Shown here: positions 28,547 to 37,714 of the stretch, piece after piece
Position numbering within the stretch: position 1 is the stretch's first letter
Layout: the number at the start of each line of letters is the position of its first letter
NCBI RefSeq assembly: GCF_040834005.1
Contig: NZ_CP162129.1
Location: 2,070,001 to 2,134,000 of the forward strand
Length of the DNA: 64,000 nt
Direction of reading: 5' to 3'
From: Paenibacillus sp. PL2-23
Lineage (GTDB): Bacteria; Bacillota; Bacilli; Paenibacillales; Paenibacillaceae
Notes under the pieces: generated by a model
Databases searched by the model: none
Seen by the model: the letters and a program-made list of their open reading frames with translations, nothing else
What the model was told of the DNA's origin: nothing
Translations under genes and position numbers: made by a program

Positions 28547-30778
28547 ATGATAAAGGAGCTGAATAAGGTCATGAGACGGAATCTATTGTTGAAAATGACA
28601 GCTTCGTATATCATGGTGTTCTTTACAATCATCTTCCTTCTATATATGACTTTCTTCCTGTTCATTAGAGATGAGCTGGAGAAGGATACCCATCTGATAA
28701 AAAACAAGTATGCTGAATATGTTATGCAATCCATAGACTTCCAATTGAGGGCCATCGATCAAAGTGCAATAAATTTAATCCAGAATAATGAAACGATTAA
28801 ACGGTTGTTCGAAGTGAATGCCTTTGATCCGCTGTTGCACGTGGAGACCTATGACAGCTTGAATACGTTGATGGTAAGGCATACCCTCCTGGATAGCGTT
28901 TATGTTGTGCGTTACGCAGACGGCAAGATCATCAGTAATCGTGTCTCAAGCCATATAGCCGAATATGGGGATCAGCTTTTCATAAATGAGATGATGGTAC
29001 AAGCGCCTAAGGGATGGGGGAGTCAACGCCCATTCAAGGAATTTGTCTCTTCTAGATCTAAGGATGTCGTTAGTTTGGTGAGAAAATATCCTCTGCATAC
29101 AGGCGAACTAGGCGTCCTAGTATTAAATGTGGATGTGCTAAAGCTGGATTCACTGATTATGGAGCTCAATAAAGGGACCGTCTCTTATCTGGAGCTCTAT
29201 AGTACAGGAATGAATCGAATAATTGAGAAGAATCATGAAGAATCCATCGTCAATCATTCCATCAGTGAAGTCCAATCTCAATATACGGGCTGGGTTTTAA
29301 GGAGCGGCCTCCGCAGTCAATCTACAAACGAGTGGTTAGAATCCATCGGATCTTATTGGATCGTGATTGGTCTGGTGATCGTGACAGCAGGCGCGCTGCT
29401 GCTAGCGGCATTATCTATTAAGCATTACCATCCTGTCCAGACTATTGTCAGCCGTATCCAGTCTTATTACACCTCGACCGAGCAAGCGCATGAGCAACAG
29501 ATCATCGGTGTGGGACTACTGGAGAAATCATTTCAGGAATTTATAGAGGTATCAGAGAAATATAAGGCCCAGGCAAATGAGGTACAGCAGTTGAGCCGCT
29601 TGCAGTTCTTCAGAGACGTTATTGAGGGTACTCGGCAGGTGAAGAAGACGGAGTGGGCATCAGCGATGCACACCTATGGCATGCCGGGACAATTCGACCA
29701 AGCGTATGTCCAGCTCATCGAGATTGATCAATATTCCCTGTTTATAAAGAACTACACCGTCAAAGACCAAGAGCTTTTCAGATTCGTATTGCATGCTGCT
29801 ATCGTGGAGAGTGCAGGCAGCAAGCCATTCCTCCATGCTTGGGCCGAATGGATATCTCCTTCAAGAATGGCTGTAATTATTCGGTATACGAATACGGGTG
29901 TCAGCAACGAGCCGACAAAGCTGTTGAACGAATACCGAGATTGGGTGGACATTCATCTGCCATTCCCGATTACGGTTGGTATAGGAGATCCATCAGGAGA
30001 GATCGAGGGTCTGGTGGCATCATATACGCAGGCTGTTGAGGCGGCCAGTTATAAGTTAGTGCTGGGTGTCGGTAGAACTATCGCTTACCGTGATCTGCCG
30101 ATTGGAGAGAAGAATGAGATGTATGAACATCTCGTTCGATTGAGAAGCGCAGCCGATCTGTACAAGCTCGGCAAAGAAGGATGGGAGCCACTGCTTAAAC
30201 AGTCCTTCGAGTTATTTGCTCAACGTTGGATTAGCATCGATGAGCTGAGGAATTTATTGAATTATTTCATCTTTTATTTGTATAAGGAACTACAGAAGCT
30301 GCCCAAGGAAGAGGCTGTGGCTTGTGCCGAGCAATTGCATGAAGGACTGCTGAACGCACTCAATCAGGAAGAGCAATTGGAAGGTATTCTTGCAAGATGG
30401 GTCATGTGCTTAACCGCAACTCAAGAGTTGCTCAAAGAGCATCTGCATCATATTCAACACTATGAGCTTATTACGAATGTCAGGACTTATATTGAACAAA
30501 ATTATGCAGATGCCGAAATATCGCTGGTTACTTTAAGTGATATATTCGGAATATCTCCCAAGTATTTGAGCCAAGTCTTTAAGGAGACATATGGCGAGAA
30601 ATTTATCGACGTTCTACTGGCACTTCGTATGGAGCATGCAAAAGTACTGCTGAAGGAATCAAGCGTTTCTATTCAAGAAATATCCGGGATGGTTGGGTAC
30701 ACCAATGCGGTCTCATTCAGCCAGTCCTTCAAGAAATATGCAGGGATCTCCCCAAGCTATTACCGAGGCAATATATAA
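28547..30778 (+). CDS. Membrane AraC-type sensor-regulator (module C)
   Basis: Intact one-component regulator of 743 aa. It has a membrane span at about residues 18-42 (MVFFTIIFLLYMTFFLFI), an extracellular sensor region, a second span near 266-292 (YWIVIGLVIVTAGALLLAAL), a long cytoplasmic linker, and an AraC double helix-turn-helix in the last 100 residues (FGISPKYLSQVFKETYGEKF, then GYTNAVSFSQSFKKYAGISP). The start could also be ATG 28571. It lies 188 bases before the module C permeases and probably activates them on sensing an extracellular sugar or loaded binding protein. Same design as the IS-split regulator at 20978. Confidence 0.9.
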   Translation: MIKELNKVMRRNLLLKMTASYIMVFFTIIFLLYMTFFLFIRDELEKDTHLIKNKYAEYVMQSIDFQLRAIDQSAINLIQNNETIKRLFEVNAFDPLLHVETYDSLNTLMVRHTLLDSVYVVRYADGKIISNRVSSHIAEYGDQLFINEMMVQAPKGWGSQRPFKEFVSSRSKDVVSLVRKYPLHTGELGVLVLNVDVLKLDSLIMELNKGTVSYLELYSTGMNRIIEKNHEESIVNHSISEVQSQYTGWVLRSGLRSQSTNEWLESIGSYWIVIGLVIVTAGALLLAALSIKHYHPVQTIVSRIQSYYTSTEQAHEQQIIGVGLLEKSFQEFIEVSEKYKAQANEVQQLSRLQFFRDVIEGTRQVKKTEWASAMHTYGMPGQFDQAYVQLIEIDQYSLFIKNYTVKDQELFRFVLHAAIVESAGSKPFLHAWAEWISPSRMAVIIRYTNTGVSNEPTKLLNEYRDWVDIHLPFPITVGIGDPSGEIEGLVASYTQAVEAASYKLVLGVGRTIAYRDLPIGEKNEMYEHLVRLRSAADLYKLGKEGWEPLLKQSFELFAQRWISIDELRNLLNYFIFYLYKELQKLPKEEAVACAEQLHEGLLNALNQEEQLEGILARWVMCLTATQELLKEHLHHIQHYELITNVRTYIEQNYADAEISLVTLSDIFGISPKYLSQVFKETYGEKFIDVLLALRMEHAKVLLKESSVSIQEISGMVGYTNAVSFSQSFKKYAGISPSYYRGNI

Positions 30779-30966
30779 CCATATCGGGAAAAGAGTTAGC
30801 CTATCAGAATCCTATATCCTTCATGCCGTTTCGTGTTCCTGGTGAATACAAACGGTTTTTTGTCATTTATTAACGGATCGGAAATCTATAGGTTGTATGA
30901 ATGGGCACACAAATTATATGTTGAATTAGCACACCCCAAATAACAAACAGAAGGAGGTTCCATTCA

Positions 30967-31872
30967 TTGAATGTCCCGTCAAGACGCATGTGGAAGCAAA
31001 ATATTCCGTTATTAATTATGTTAGGGCCCATCATCCTGTATTTCCTCATTTTCAAGTATGCACCAATGTTCGGGTTGATCGTAGCCTTTAAGGATTACAA
31101 TCTGATCGAAGGGGCAATCAAGAGTCCATGGATCGGCTTGAGGAATTTTCAACTCTTGTTCAATAATCCGATGAGCATTGATATCATTCGTAACACCTTG
31201 CTGTTGAGTGCGTTACAAATTATCGTGGGATTCCCATTTCCAGTGCTCATGGCGTTGCTGCTGAACGAGGTTCGATTGAAATGGTTTAAGAAAAGCATTC
31301 AGACATTGGTATACATGCCGCATTTCTTTAGTTGGGTTATTGTGGGCGGAATTGTGCTCACGATCTTCTCTCAAGAGACCGGTATTGTCAATGTTCTATT
31401 GGAAAGGTGGTTTGGTTATACGTATCCCTTTATGTATCAGGAGGCTTCATGGATCACAGTGTTTCTGGGTTCGGGAATATGGAAGGAAGCGGGTTTCTCA
31501 GCGATTATCTATCTGGCTGCTTTAGCTTCTATCGATCCAAGCTTATATGAAGCAGCTAGCATGGACGGTGCAGGGAAGCTTAGGAAAATCTGGCATATTA
31601 CTTTGCCGGGTATACGACCTACGATGATCCTGCTGTTCATCTTAGCTATGGGAAGAGTAATGGAGGTCGGCTTTGATCCGATATATGTTATGCAGAATGC
31701 TGCTGTCATGGATGTGGCTAGCGTCATCAGTACTTATATTTACACTATGGGTATACAGAATGGGCAATACAGTCTTACGACGGCCATGGGATTATTTGAA
31801 TCTCTTGTGGGGCTAGTTCTAGTTGTGACTGCCAATCAGATTGCCCGCAGATTTGGACAAGAATTATGGTGA
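30967..31872 (+). CDS. Sugar ABC transporter permease, LplB type (module C)
   Basis: First permease of the module C importer, 301 aa. The start is TTG 30967, nine bases after AGAAGGAGG. Family marks: PMFGLIVAFKDYNLIEG, and the docking loop EAASMDGAGKLRKIWHITLP at about residues 196-215. The GLIVAFKDYN version, rather than GVQIAFKDF, groups it with the module D permease and separates it from A, B and E. Fifteen bases separate it from its partner. Confidence 0.93.
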   Translation: MNVPSRRMWKQNIPLLIMLGPIILYFLIFKYAPMFGLIVAFKDYNLIEGAIKSPWIGLRNFQLLFNNPMSIDIIRNTLLLSALQIIVGFPFPVLMALLLNEVRLKWFKKSIQTLVYMPHFFSWVIVGGIVLTIFSQETGIVNVLLERWFGYTYPFMYQEASWITVFLGSGIWKEAGFSAIIYLAALASIDPSLYEAASMDGAGKLRKIWHITLPGIRPTMILLFILAMGRVMEVGFDPIYVMQNAAVMDVASVISTYIYTMGIQNGQYSLTTAMGLFESLVGLVLVVTANQIARRFGQELW

Positions 31873-31887
31873 GGGAGGGGCGGTACC

Positions 31888-32763
31888 ATGCGATTGTCGC
31901 GAGACGAGAGGGTCTTATCCATCATTAACTATGTAGCACTTACCTTGATTGGGTTGTCCTGCTTATTCCCTCTAATGCATATCATCAGTGTTTCGTTCAG
32001 CGGGTATAATGCAATCATTACGGATCAGGTTACCTTGTGGCCGGTAGGCATATCCTGGGAGAACTATGACTTGCTTCTGCAGGGTACGGACGTGGTGAGA
32101 GGATTTACGAACAATGTAGTTATTACAGTGATAGGAAGCGCACTAAGCATGCTGGCTACCATCTTGGCTGCATATCCCTTATCCAGAAGCTATTGTATTG
32201 GGCGCAAACCTATAACGATGGCTATCGTCTTTACCATGCTGTTCCAAGGGGGATTAATACCAACGTTTCTGCTCGTCAAAAATTTGGGGCTAATCGATTC
32301 TTACTGGTCTCTGTGGTTCCTTACACTGGTTAGTGCCTATAATATGTTGATTATGAGGACATTCTTCCAGCAGATTCCCGAGGAAATGATAGAATCCGCT
32401 AGAATGGACGGTTGCAGTGAGTGGAGAATTCTCTTCAATATGATTCTGCCATTGTCGAAGCCGGTCTTGGCTACGCTAACGCTTTTTTATGCTGTACACT
32501 ATTGGAACATTTTCCTTGGGGTGCTGATCTATATCAATGATTCGGATAAGAAGAACTTGACTGTAATGGTCCAGCAGATGATTCAGAGTCAACAGTTGAT
32601 TGCGCAGCTAGGCAAGGATGCTTTCGATGTCAATATCAATCTTACCCCGGAAGGTATCAAGTCAGCGGGAATTATGGTGTTGGTTGCCCCGCTCATGATT
32701 ATTTACCCTTTTCTTCAGAAGTACTTCGTAAAGGGCGTTATGCTAGGTTCAGTTAAGGGTTGA
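31888..32763 (+). CDS. Sugar ABC transporter permease, YtcP type (module C)
   Basis: Second permease of the module C importer, 291 aa, ATG 31888 after GGGAGGGG. Marks are FTMLFQGGLIPTFLLVKNLG, docking loop ESARMDGCSEWRILFNMILP, and the end YPFLQKYFVKGVMLGSVKG. A 161-base gap before the binding protein contains only a weak AACTATA/TATAGTT inverted pair, so the three genes are probably co-transcribed. Confidence 0.93.
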   Translation: MRLSRDERVLSIINYVALTLIGLSCLFPLMHIISVSFSGYNAIITDQVTLWPVGISWENYDLLLQGTDVVRGFTNNVVITVIGSALSMLATILAAYPLSRSYCIGRKPITMAIVFTMLFQGGLIPTFLLVKNLGLIDSYWSLWFLTLVSAYNMLIMRTFFQQIPEEMIESARMDGCSEWRILFNMILPLSKPVLATLTLFYAVHYWNIFLGVLIYINDSDKKNLTVMVQQMIQSQQLIAQLGKDAFDVNINLTPEGIKSAGIMVLVAPLMIIYPFLQKYFVKGVMLGSVKG

Positions 32764-32924
32764 GGAGATAAAAATGAAGGGTTCTGAAATCAATAGGATG
32801 TTAAAAGTGCGTGCATAAATCTTAAAGAAAACTATATGTTGCCTCTTTTGTTAAAAAAACCTATAGTTGAGCGGAAGTAGTGCGCATGCTTCAATCAAAC
32901 TTATGATAACTGGGAGGCTAACGT

Positions 32925-34640
32925 ATGAATCAAAAAAGGGGAAGAACGCTCGTAGCTAGTCTGTTGGCTGTAGTGCTCATCATTTCTGCTCTATTGACGG
33001 GGTGTAACACCAATAATAATACTAATAAAGACACCGACAACGTTCCCATCACGAAAGATGAGTCAAACCAGCCAGAACATAAGAAAGAAGGGGAACGGGC
33101 AAAGATCACAGTGCCTTTCATCAACTTTGGTGTTATTCCTTCCGAAGAGGGTACGCCGACAGACAATCGTTGGACGCAATGGATTCAAGAGAATGCACCG
33201 GTGGATGTGGAGTTTGTTGATGTACCTGTAGGGCAGCGTATTGAGAAATATAATGCTATGTTCGCTGCAGGAGAAGCGCCTGACCTGATCATGACCTTCG
33301 GAGATGACTTCATTGCTCAGCTCATCGATCAGAAGCTGGTTATGCCAATTGATGACCTCATCGAGAACTACAGTACGAATTACAAAGAACTTCTAAACGA
33401 GTTCCCGGAAATTCGACAAGCCGCAACGAAAACAGACGGTCATATGTATTCGATCGCCAGAGTTGTTGGAGTTAAGACGAATCCAGCCATTGTCATTCGA
33501 GAGGATTGGCTTCAGAAGCTAAGCTTGGAGATCCCTAAGACGACGGAAGAGCTGTATACGGTTGCTGAAGCCTTCGCCAAGCAAGATCCGGATGGGAATG
33601 GCAAGGATGACACTTACGGTATCGGATTGTCTCAAGGATCAAGATACGCTTATGAATCGATGTTTGGTGTGAACGATTACTATGACAGGAATGGAGAGTT
33701 AGTGAGGGATTCCATGCCGCGTCAGCAGTACATTGAATTCATAAAAAAACTTTATGATAATGGCATCGTAGATAAAGATTTCTTGACCGATAAGGATGGT
33801 GCCAAGGAATCACAGGATTTCTTGACGGGCAAGCTTGGAATTACCTTGATTAATCAAGCTTCCCGACCTATGGGATTCAATACCTTCAAGTCCTTCCTGG
33901 ACAATAATTCGAATGGTTCATACACTGTTATTGAACTGCCTGAGAGCCCGAATGGGCAGTACTCTCCGCATATTAATCCGCCGTTCGAGATGTTTGTCAT
34001 GGTAAACTCGCAGACCAAGAATCCGGAAGCCGTGATGAAGTATATTGACTTTCTACTCGAAGATCAGACGGGAATTATCTTATCTTATGGCTTCAAGGGC
34101 GAGCACTGGGAGCTGGGAGATAACGGTTGTCCTAATTTGCTTGATGCCGATAAGTACGCTAAAGAAGTAGGTTGGAACAAGCTGTATTGGGAGTGGATTT
34201 TTCCTGAGCTCAAATTCGGACCATGCCGCGAATTTGCCAGCACGCTGAATCCAGATGATCCAGTTGAGAAGAAGTTCATTGAATTCACCGAGAAGCACAG
34301 TGCGGCATATCTATCGAAGGAGCGTCCGATTAAAGGTCTAACCTTCGGATTATATATGCCGCAGATTCCTAAGGATTTAAACCAGATTAGACAAAGTACC
34401 TCGAAAACAATTCAAGACATACTCGACAAAGCGCTGGTTAGCGGGAGCTCCTACTCGGCAGAGCAGGCGGTGAAGGATGCCGATAAGGTATTCTATGGCT
34501 CCGGTGGAGAAAAGATTGATCAGTGGCATAATGATTGGTATAAGGCGCACAAAGATGAAGCTTTCTTAATTGAGGAAATCTACGCATTCCTAGAGAAGCA
34601 ACAAGAACTAGGAAAAGCGCCAAGCGTCAAATTTGAATAG
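32925..34640 (+). CDS. Sugar-binding lipoprotein (module C)
   Basis: Lipid-anchored solute-binding protein of 571 aa (lipobox LTGC, Cys27), ATG 32925 after GGGAGG. An Asn-rich linker follows the anchor. It contains DPDGNGKDDTYGIG near residue 225, a calcium-binding-like loop common in this class. Its N-terminal lobe (NFGVIPSEEGTPTDNRWTQW) differs from the other binding proteins in the window, implying a different oligosaccharide ligand. A strong terminator follows. Confidence 0.92.
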   Translation: MNQKRGRTLVASLLAVVLIISALLTGCNTNNNTNKDTDNVPITKDESNQPEHKKEGERAKITVPFINFGVIPSEEGTPTDNRWTQWIQENAPVDVEFVDVPVGQRIEKYNAMFAAGEAPDLIMTFGDDFIAQLIDQKLVMPIDDLIENYSTNYKELLNEFPEIRQAATKTDGHMYSIARVVGVKTNPAIVIREDWLQKLSLEIPKTTEELYTVAEAFAKQDPDGNGKDDTYGIGLSQGSRYAYESMFGVNDYYDRNGELVRDSMPRQQYIEFIKKLYDNGIVDKDFLTDKDGAKESQDFLTGKLGITLINQASRPMGFNTFKSFLDNNSNGSYTVIELPESPNGQYSPHINPPFEMFVMVNSQTKNPEAVMKYIDFLLEDQTGIILSYGFKGEHWELGDNGCPNLLDADKYAKEVGWNKLYWEWIFPELKFGPCREFASTLNPDDPVEKKFIEFTEKHSAAYLSKERPIKGLTFGLYMPQIPKDLNQIRQSTSKTIQDILDKALVSGSSYSAEQAVKDADKVFYGSGGEKIDQWHNDWYKAHKDEAFLIEEIYAFLEKQQELGKAPSVKFE

Positions 34641-34654
34641 AATGACTCTCGCCT

Positions 34655-34692
34655 AAAAGCGCCAACCAGCTACAAGCTGGCTGGCGTTTTTA
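34655..34692 (+). terminator. Terminator of module C transport operon
   Basis: Stem AAAAGCGCCA-A-CCAGC (34655-34670) pairs with GCTGG-C-TGGCGTTTTT, ending in a T-run near 34691. The 177-base gap that follows presumably holds the promoter of the GH4 operon. Confidence 0.85.
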
Positions 34693-34817
34693 GTCTATGT
34701 AGGCAGCAACATATCACCCTACTATCGCAGTTATTTACCATTGTTACTTATAAACACTTGTAATAAACTTGATAGTGTGAGGAGTCATAATAGCAATATT
34801 ATATAATACAGGAGGTA

Positions 34818-36299
34818 ATGACTTTGTTGAAGATTGCAATGATCGGTGCAGGAAGCGTGGGCTTCACCCGCAGGTTGATGATGGACCTACTTGCAGTAGA
34901 GGAGTTCCGGGATACAGAATTCCGTATGATGGATATCAATGAAGAGAACCTGACGATGGTTGTTGATTTATGCCGCAAGATGATTAGTGACAACAAGCTG
35001 GCGGCTACTATTCACGCTACAACCAATCAGCGCGAGGCGATTACGGATGCCGATTATATTATCTGTATGGCGCGTGTTGGCGGGCTGGAGGCATTCAAGC
35101 ATGATGTTGAAATCCCTTTGAAGTATGGAGTGGATCAATGTGTAGGCGATACCCTTGGACCTGGCGGCGTATTTTTTGCGATGCGTACTATTCCGGTGCT
35201 ACTGGACATTGCGAAGGATATTAGAGAGGTTGCGGCTCCGAATGCACTGCTGCTCAACTACTCCAATCCTATGGCGATGAATACTTGGGCGATTCGACGC
35301 GCGGGCGGCGTTAATGTGCTGGGTCTCTGCCATGGGGTTCAAGGAGGCCACAAGCAGATTGCGCGGGCGCTGGGACTGCCGGAAGAGGAAGTGGATTTCA
35401 TCTGCGCCGGCATTAACCATCAAACCTGGTATGTCCAGGTTACTCATCAAGGCATGGACATGACGCCTTATCTGCTTGAAGCGTTCGAGAAGCACCCGGA
35501 GCTGTCGCAGCGCGAGAAATGCCGGATTGACGTGCTGCGCCGCTTTGGCTATTACTCCACAGAGTCTAATGGACACCTGAGCGAATATTTGCCTTGGTAC
35601 CGGAAGCGTCAGGATGAGCTGGACAAGTGGATTTATAAGGAAGAATGGATTGGCGGCCGCACTGCGGGCTATTTGAATCATTGCATCAAAAAGACAAATG
35701 AATATCGCGAGCTTTATCCGAAGTGGATGAGCGGCGAAGCAGAATATATTAAGCTGGGCGAACGCTCCCACGAGCATGGCTCCTTCATCATCGAAGCGCT
35801 GGAGACGGGCAGAGCGTACCGAGGTCATTTCAACATCGAGAACAAAGGTCTTATCACGAATCTGCCGAACGGATCAACAATCGAAATTCCATGTTATGTG
35901 GACAAAAACGGCGTACAAGCAAGCTTCGTAGGCGACCTGCCAATGCAGCTTGCGGCTACTTGCCGCGCAAGCATCAGCGTGCAGGAAATGGCAGTTGAGG
36001 CGGCGCTTACGGGTAATAAGGAGCTGTTGAAGCTTGCCGTGCTGCATGATCCCTTAACGGCAGCAGTATGCAATACGGAAGAAGTATGGGCGATGTGCGA
36101 CGAGATGCTGGAGGCTTTGGCTCCTTGGATGCCGCAGTTTAATGGCGAAGGCCGCAAGTGGAAGGATATCCCGCAGCCTGTTCAAGGCAGTTATTTGAAG
36201 GTCAACCAAGCGCCAGCGACCTATTTGCCGCCTTCGTTAAGCGGAGCGGTCGTGAACAACGCTCAAGAACGTCTGTCCGTCGGCCATAGCGACAATTAA
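34818..36299 (+). CDS. Glycoside hydrolase family 4 enzyme with CHGV motif, putative alpha-glucuronidase
   Basis: NAD- and metal-dependent cytoplasmic glycosidase of up to 493 aa. The NAD-binding loop is GAGSVGF near residue 11. The metal-binding signature is C171-H172-G173-V174 (GLCHGVQ), with another ligand likely in GINHQTWY near residue 206. From family knowledge, the residues after CH track specificity: CHSV in alpha-galactosidases, CHEV in alpha-galacturonidases and CHGx in alpha-glucuronidases, so a uronosidase is favoured. ATG 34818 is only two bases after GGAGG; TTG 34824 or 34827 (start KIAMIGAGS) is better spaced. It heads a GH4-sulfatase-GH43 operon. Base composition is more GC-rich than in module A. 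Confidence 0.85.
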   Translation: MTLLKIAMIGAGSVGFTRRLMMDLLAVEEFRDTEFRMMDINEENLTMVVDLCRKMISDNKLAATIHATTNQREAITDADYIICMARVGGLEAFKHDVEIPLKYGVDQCVGDTLGPGGVFFAMRTIPVLLDIAKDIREVAAPNALLLNYSNPMAMNTWAIRRAGGVNVLGLCHGVQGGHKQIARALGLPEEEVDFICAGINHQTWYVQVTHQGMDMTPYLLEAFEKHPELSQREKCRIDVLRRFGYYSTESNGHLSEYLPWYRKRQDELDKWIYKEEWIGGRTAGYLNHCIKKTNEYRELYPKWMSGEAEYIKLGERSHEHGSFIIEALETGRAYRGHFNIENKGLITNLPNGSTIEIPCYVDKNGVQASFVGDLPMQLAATCRASISVQEMAVEAALTGNKELLKLAVLHDPLTAAVCNTEEVWAMCDEMLEALAPWMPQFNGEGRKWKDIPQPVQGSYLKVNQAPATYLPPSLSGAVVNNAQERLSVGHSDN

Positions 36300-36319
36300 T
36301 TCGACAAGGAGAGCTGACA

Positions 36320-37687
36320 ATGAAACAACCCAATGTCGTCGTTTTCTTTACTGATCAGCAACGCTTCGATACGACCGGTGTGCATGGCAATCCCTTAGGT
36401 TTGACTCCAAATTTCGATCGCATTGCTAGGGCAGGTACGCATCTCTACAACATGTTTACTTGCCAGCCGGTGTGCGGCCCAGCCAGATCATGTCTTCAAA
36501 GCGGCAAGTATGCAACGACGACTGGCTGTTACCGTAATGGCATTCCGCTACCGCAAGAGACCAAAACAATGGCTCATTACTTCAAGGATGCGGGCTACAG
36601 CACGAGCTATATAGGCAAGTGGCATTTAGCAAGCGAAGATCCGGTGCCGGCGCATGAGCGTGGAGGCTATGATGAGTGGCTGGGAGCCAATCTGCTGGAA
36701 TTCGTATCTGACGCATACGATGCGGTATTGTACGATAACGAGAATAACCGCGTGAAGCTCCCAGGTTACCGGGTTGATGCGCAGACGGACGCCGCAATTC
36801 GATATATTCATAAGCAACAAGATATGGACCATCCATTTTTTCTGTTCCTTTCCTATTTGGAGCCTCATCATCAGAATCATACCGATAATTATCCTGCTCC
36901 TGATGGCATGGAAGAGATGTACACGGCTCGCTGGACACCGCCTGATCTTGCTGCTCTTGGCGGTACCGCGCATCAGCACTTGGGTGGGTATTACGGGATG
37001 GTGAAGCGTCTCGATGAAGCCCTCGGACGATTACTGGATGCGCTGAAGAGCCTGGATATGCTGGATAATACCATTATCTTGTTCACATCCGATCACGGCT
37101 GCCATTTCAAGACAAGGAATGGAGAATACAAGAGATCCTGCCACGAAAGCTCTATTCGCGTTCCAACCGCGATATACGGTCCAGGCTTTATGGGCGGCGG
37201 CCAAGTTCGCGAGCTAGTCAGCCTCGTTGATCTGCCTCCAACATTGCTGGATGCAGCAGGTATTGAGGTGCCTGCTGACATGCAGGGCAACTCCGTTGTC
37301 CCGCTTGTGAATCGCACAGCAGCAGAGTGGCCTCAAGAGGTTCTGGTTCAGATTAGCGAATCCATGGTTGGCAGGGCGATCCGGACGGAGCGTTGGAAAT
37401 ATTGTGTGGTCGATCCTCACAAGCATGGAGGAGAGCATGCCGGCTCGGAGCGTTATGAGGAAGCGTTCCTCTATGACTTGCAGGCCGATCCTTACGAAAC
37501 CAACAATTTAATCGGCATGGAGACTTTTGAAGCTGTAACATCAGATCTGAGGCATAGGCTGAAAGCTAGAATGACGGAGATTGGCGAACCCGAATTCGAA
37601 ATCGTGCCAGCGGAGCAACGTCATCCTCGTCAAAGAAGTGTAACAGTAGGTGAGATGAAACACGACAATTGGCCGAAGCATACTTAA
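36320..37687 (+). CDS. Sulfatase, Cys-type, cytoplasmic (module C)
   Basis: S1-family sulfatase of 455 aa. The formylglycine motif is C52-G-P-A-R56 (QPVCGPARS), a variant with Gly and Ala where the first two sulfatases have Thr and Ser. Metal ligands: FTDQQRFD (10-17) and FTSDHGCHFKTRNGEYKRS. The histidine-rich segment SYLEPHHQNHTDNYP near residue 180 may contribute to the substrate pocket. No signal peptide. It lies 20 bases after the GH4 gene and 27 before a GH43, so the three enzymes should be made together. Substrate sugar unknown. Confidence 0.9.
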   Translation: MKQPNVVVFFTDQQRFDTTGVHGNPLGLTPNFDRIARAGTHLYNMFTCQPVCGPARSCLQSGKYATTTGCYRNGIPLPQETKTMAHYFKDAGYSTSYIGKWHLASEDPVPAHERGGYDEWLGANLLEFVSDAYDAVLYDNENNRVKLPGYRVDAQTDAAIRYIHKQQDMDHPFFLFLSYLEPHHQNHTDNYPAPDGMEEMYTARWTPPDLAALGGTAHQHLGGYYGMVKRLDEALGRLLDALKSLDMLDNTIILFTSDHGCHFKTRNGEYKRSCHESSIRVPTAIYGPGFMGGGQVRELVSLVDLPPTLLDAAGIEVPADMQGNSVVPLVNRTAAEWPQEVLVQISESMVGRAIRTERWKYCVVDPHKHGGEHAGSERYEEAFLYDLQADPYETNNLIGMETFEAVTSDLRHRLKARMTEIGEPEFEIVPAEQRHPRQRSVTVGEMKHDNWPKHT

Positions 37688-37714
37688 TTCGTATGGAAAA
37701 GCGAGGTTCTAGCC

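Noticed and set aside
32821..32880. AACTATA / TATAGTT inverted pair before the module C binding protein
   Set aside because: Arms are short, AT-rich and widely spaced in AT-rich DNA; expected by chance.
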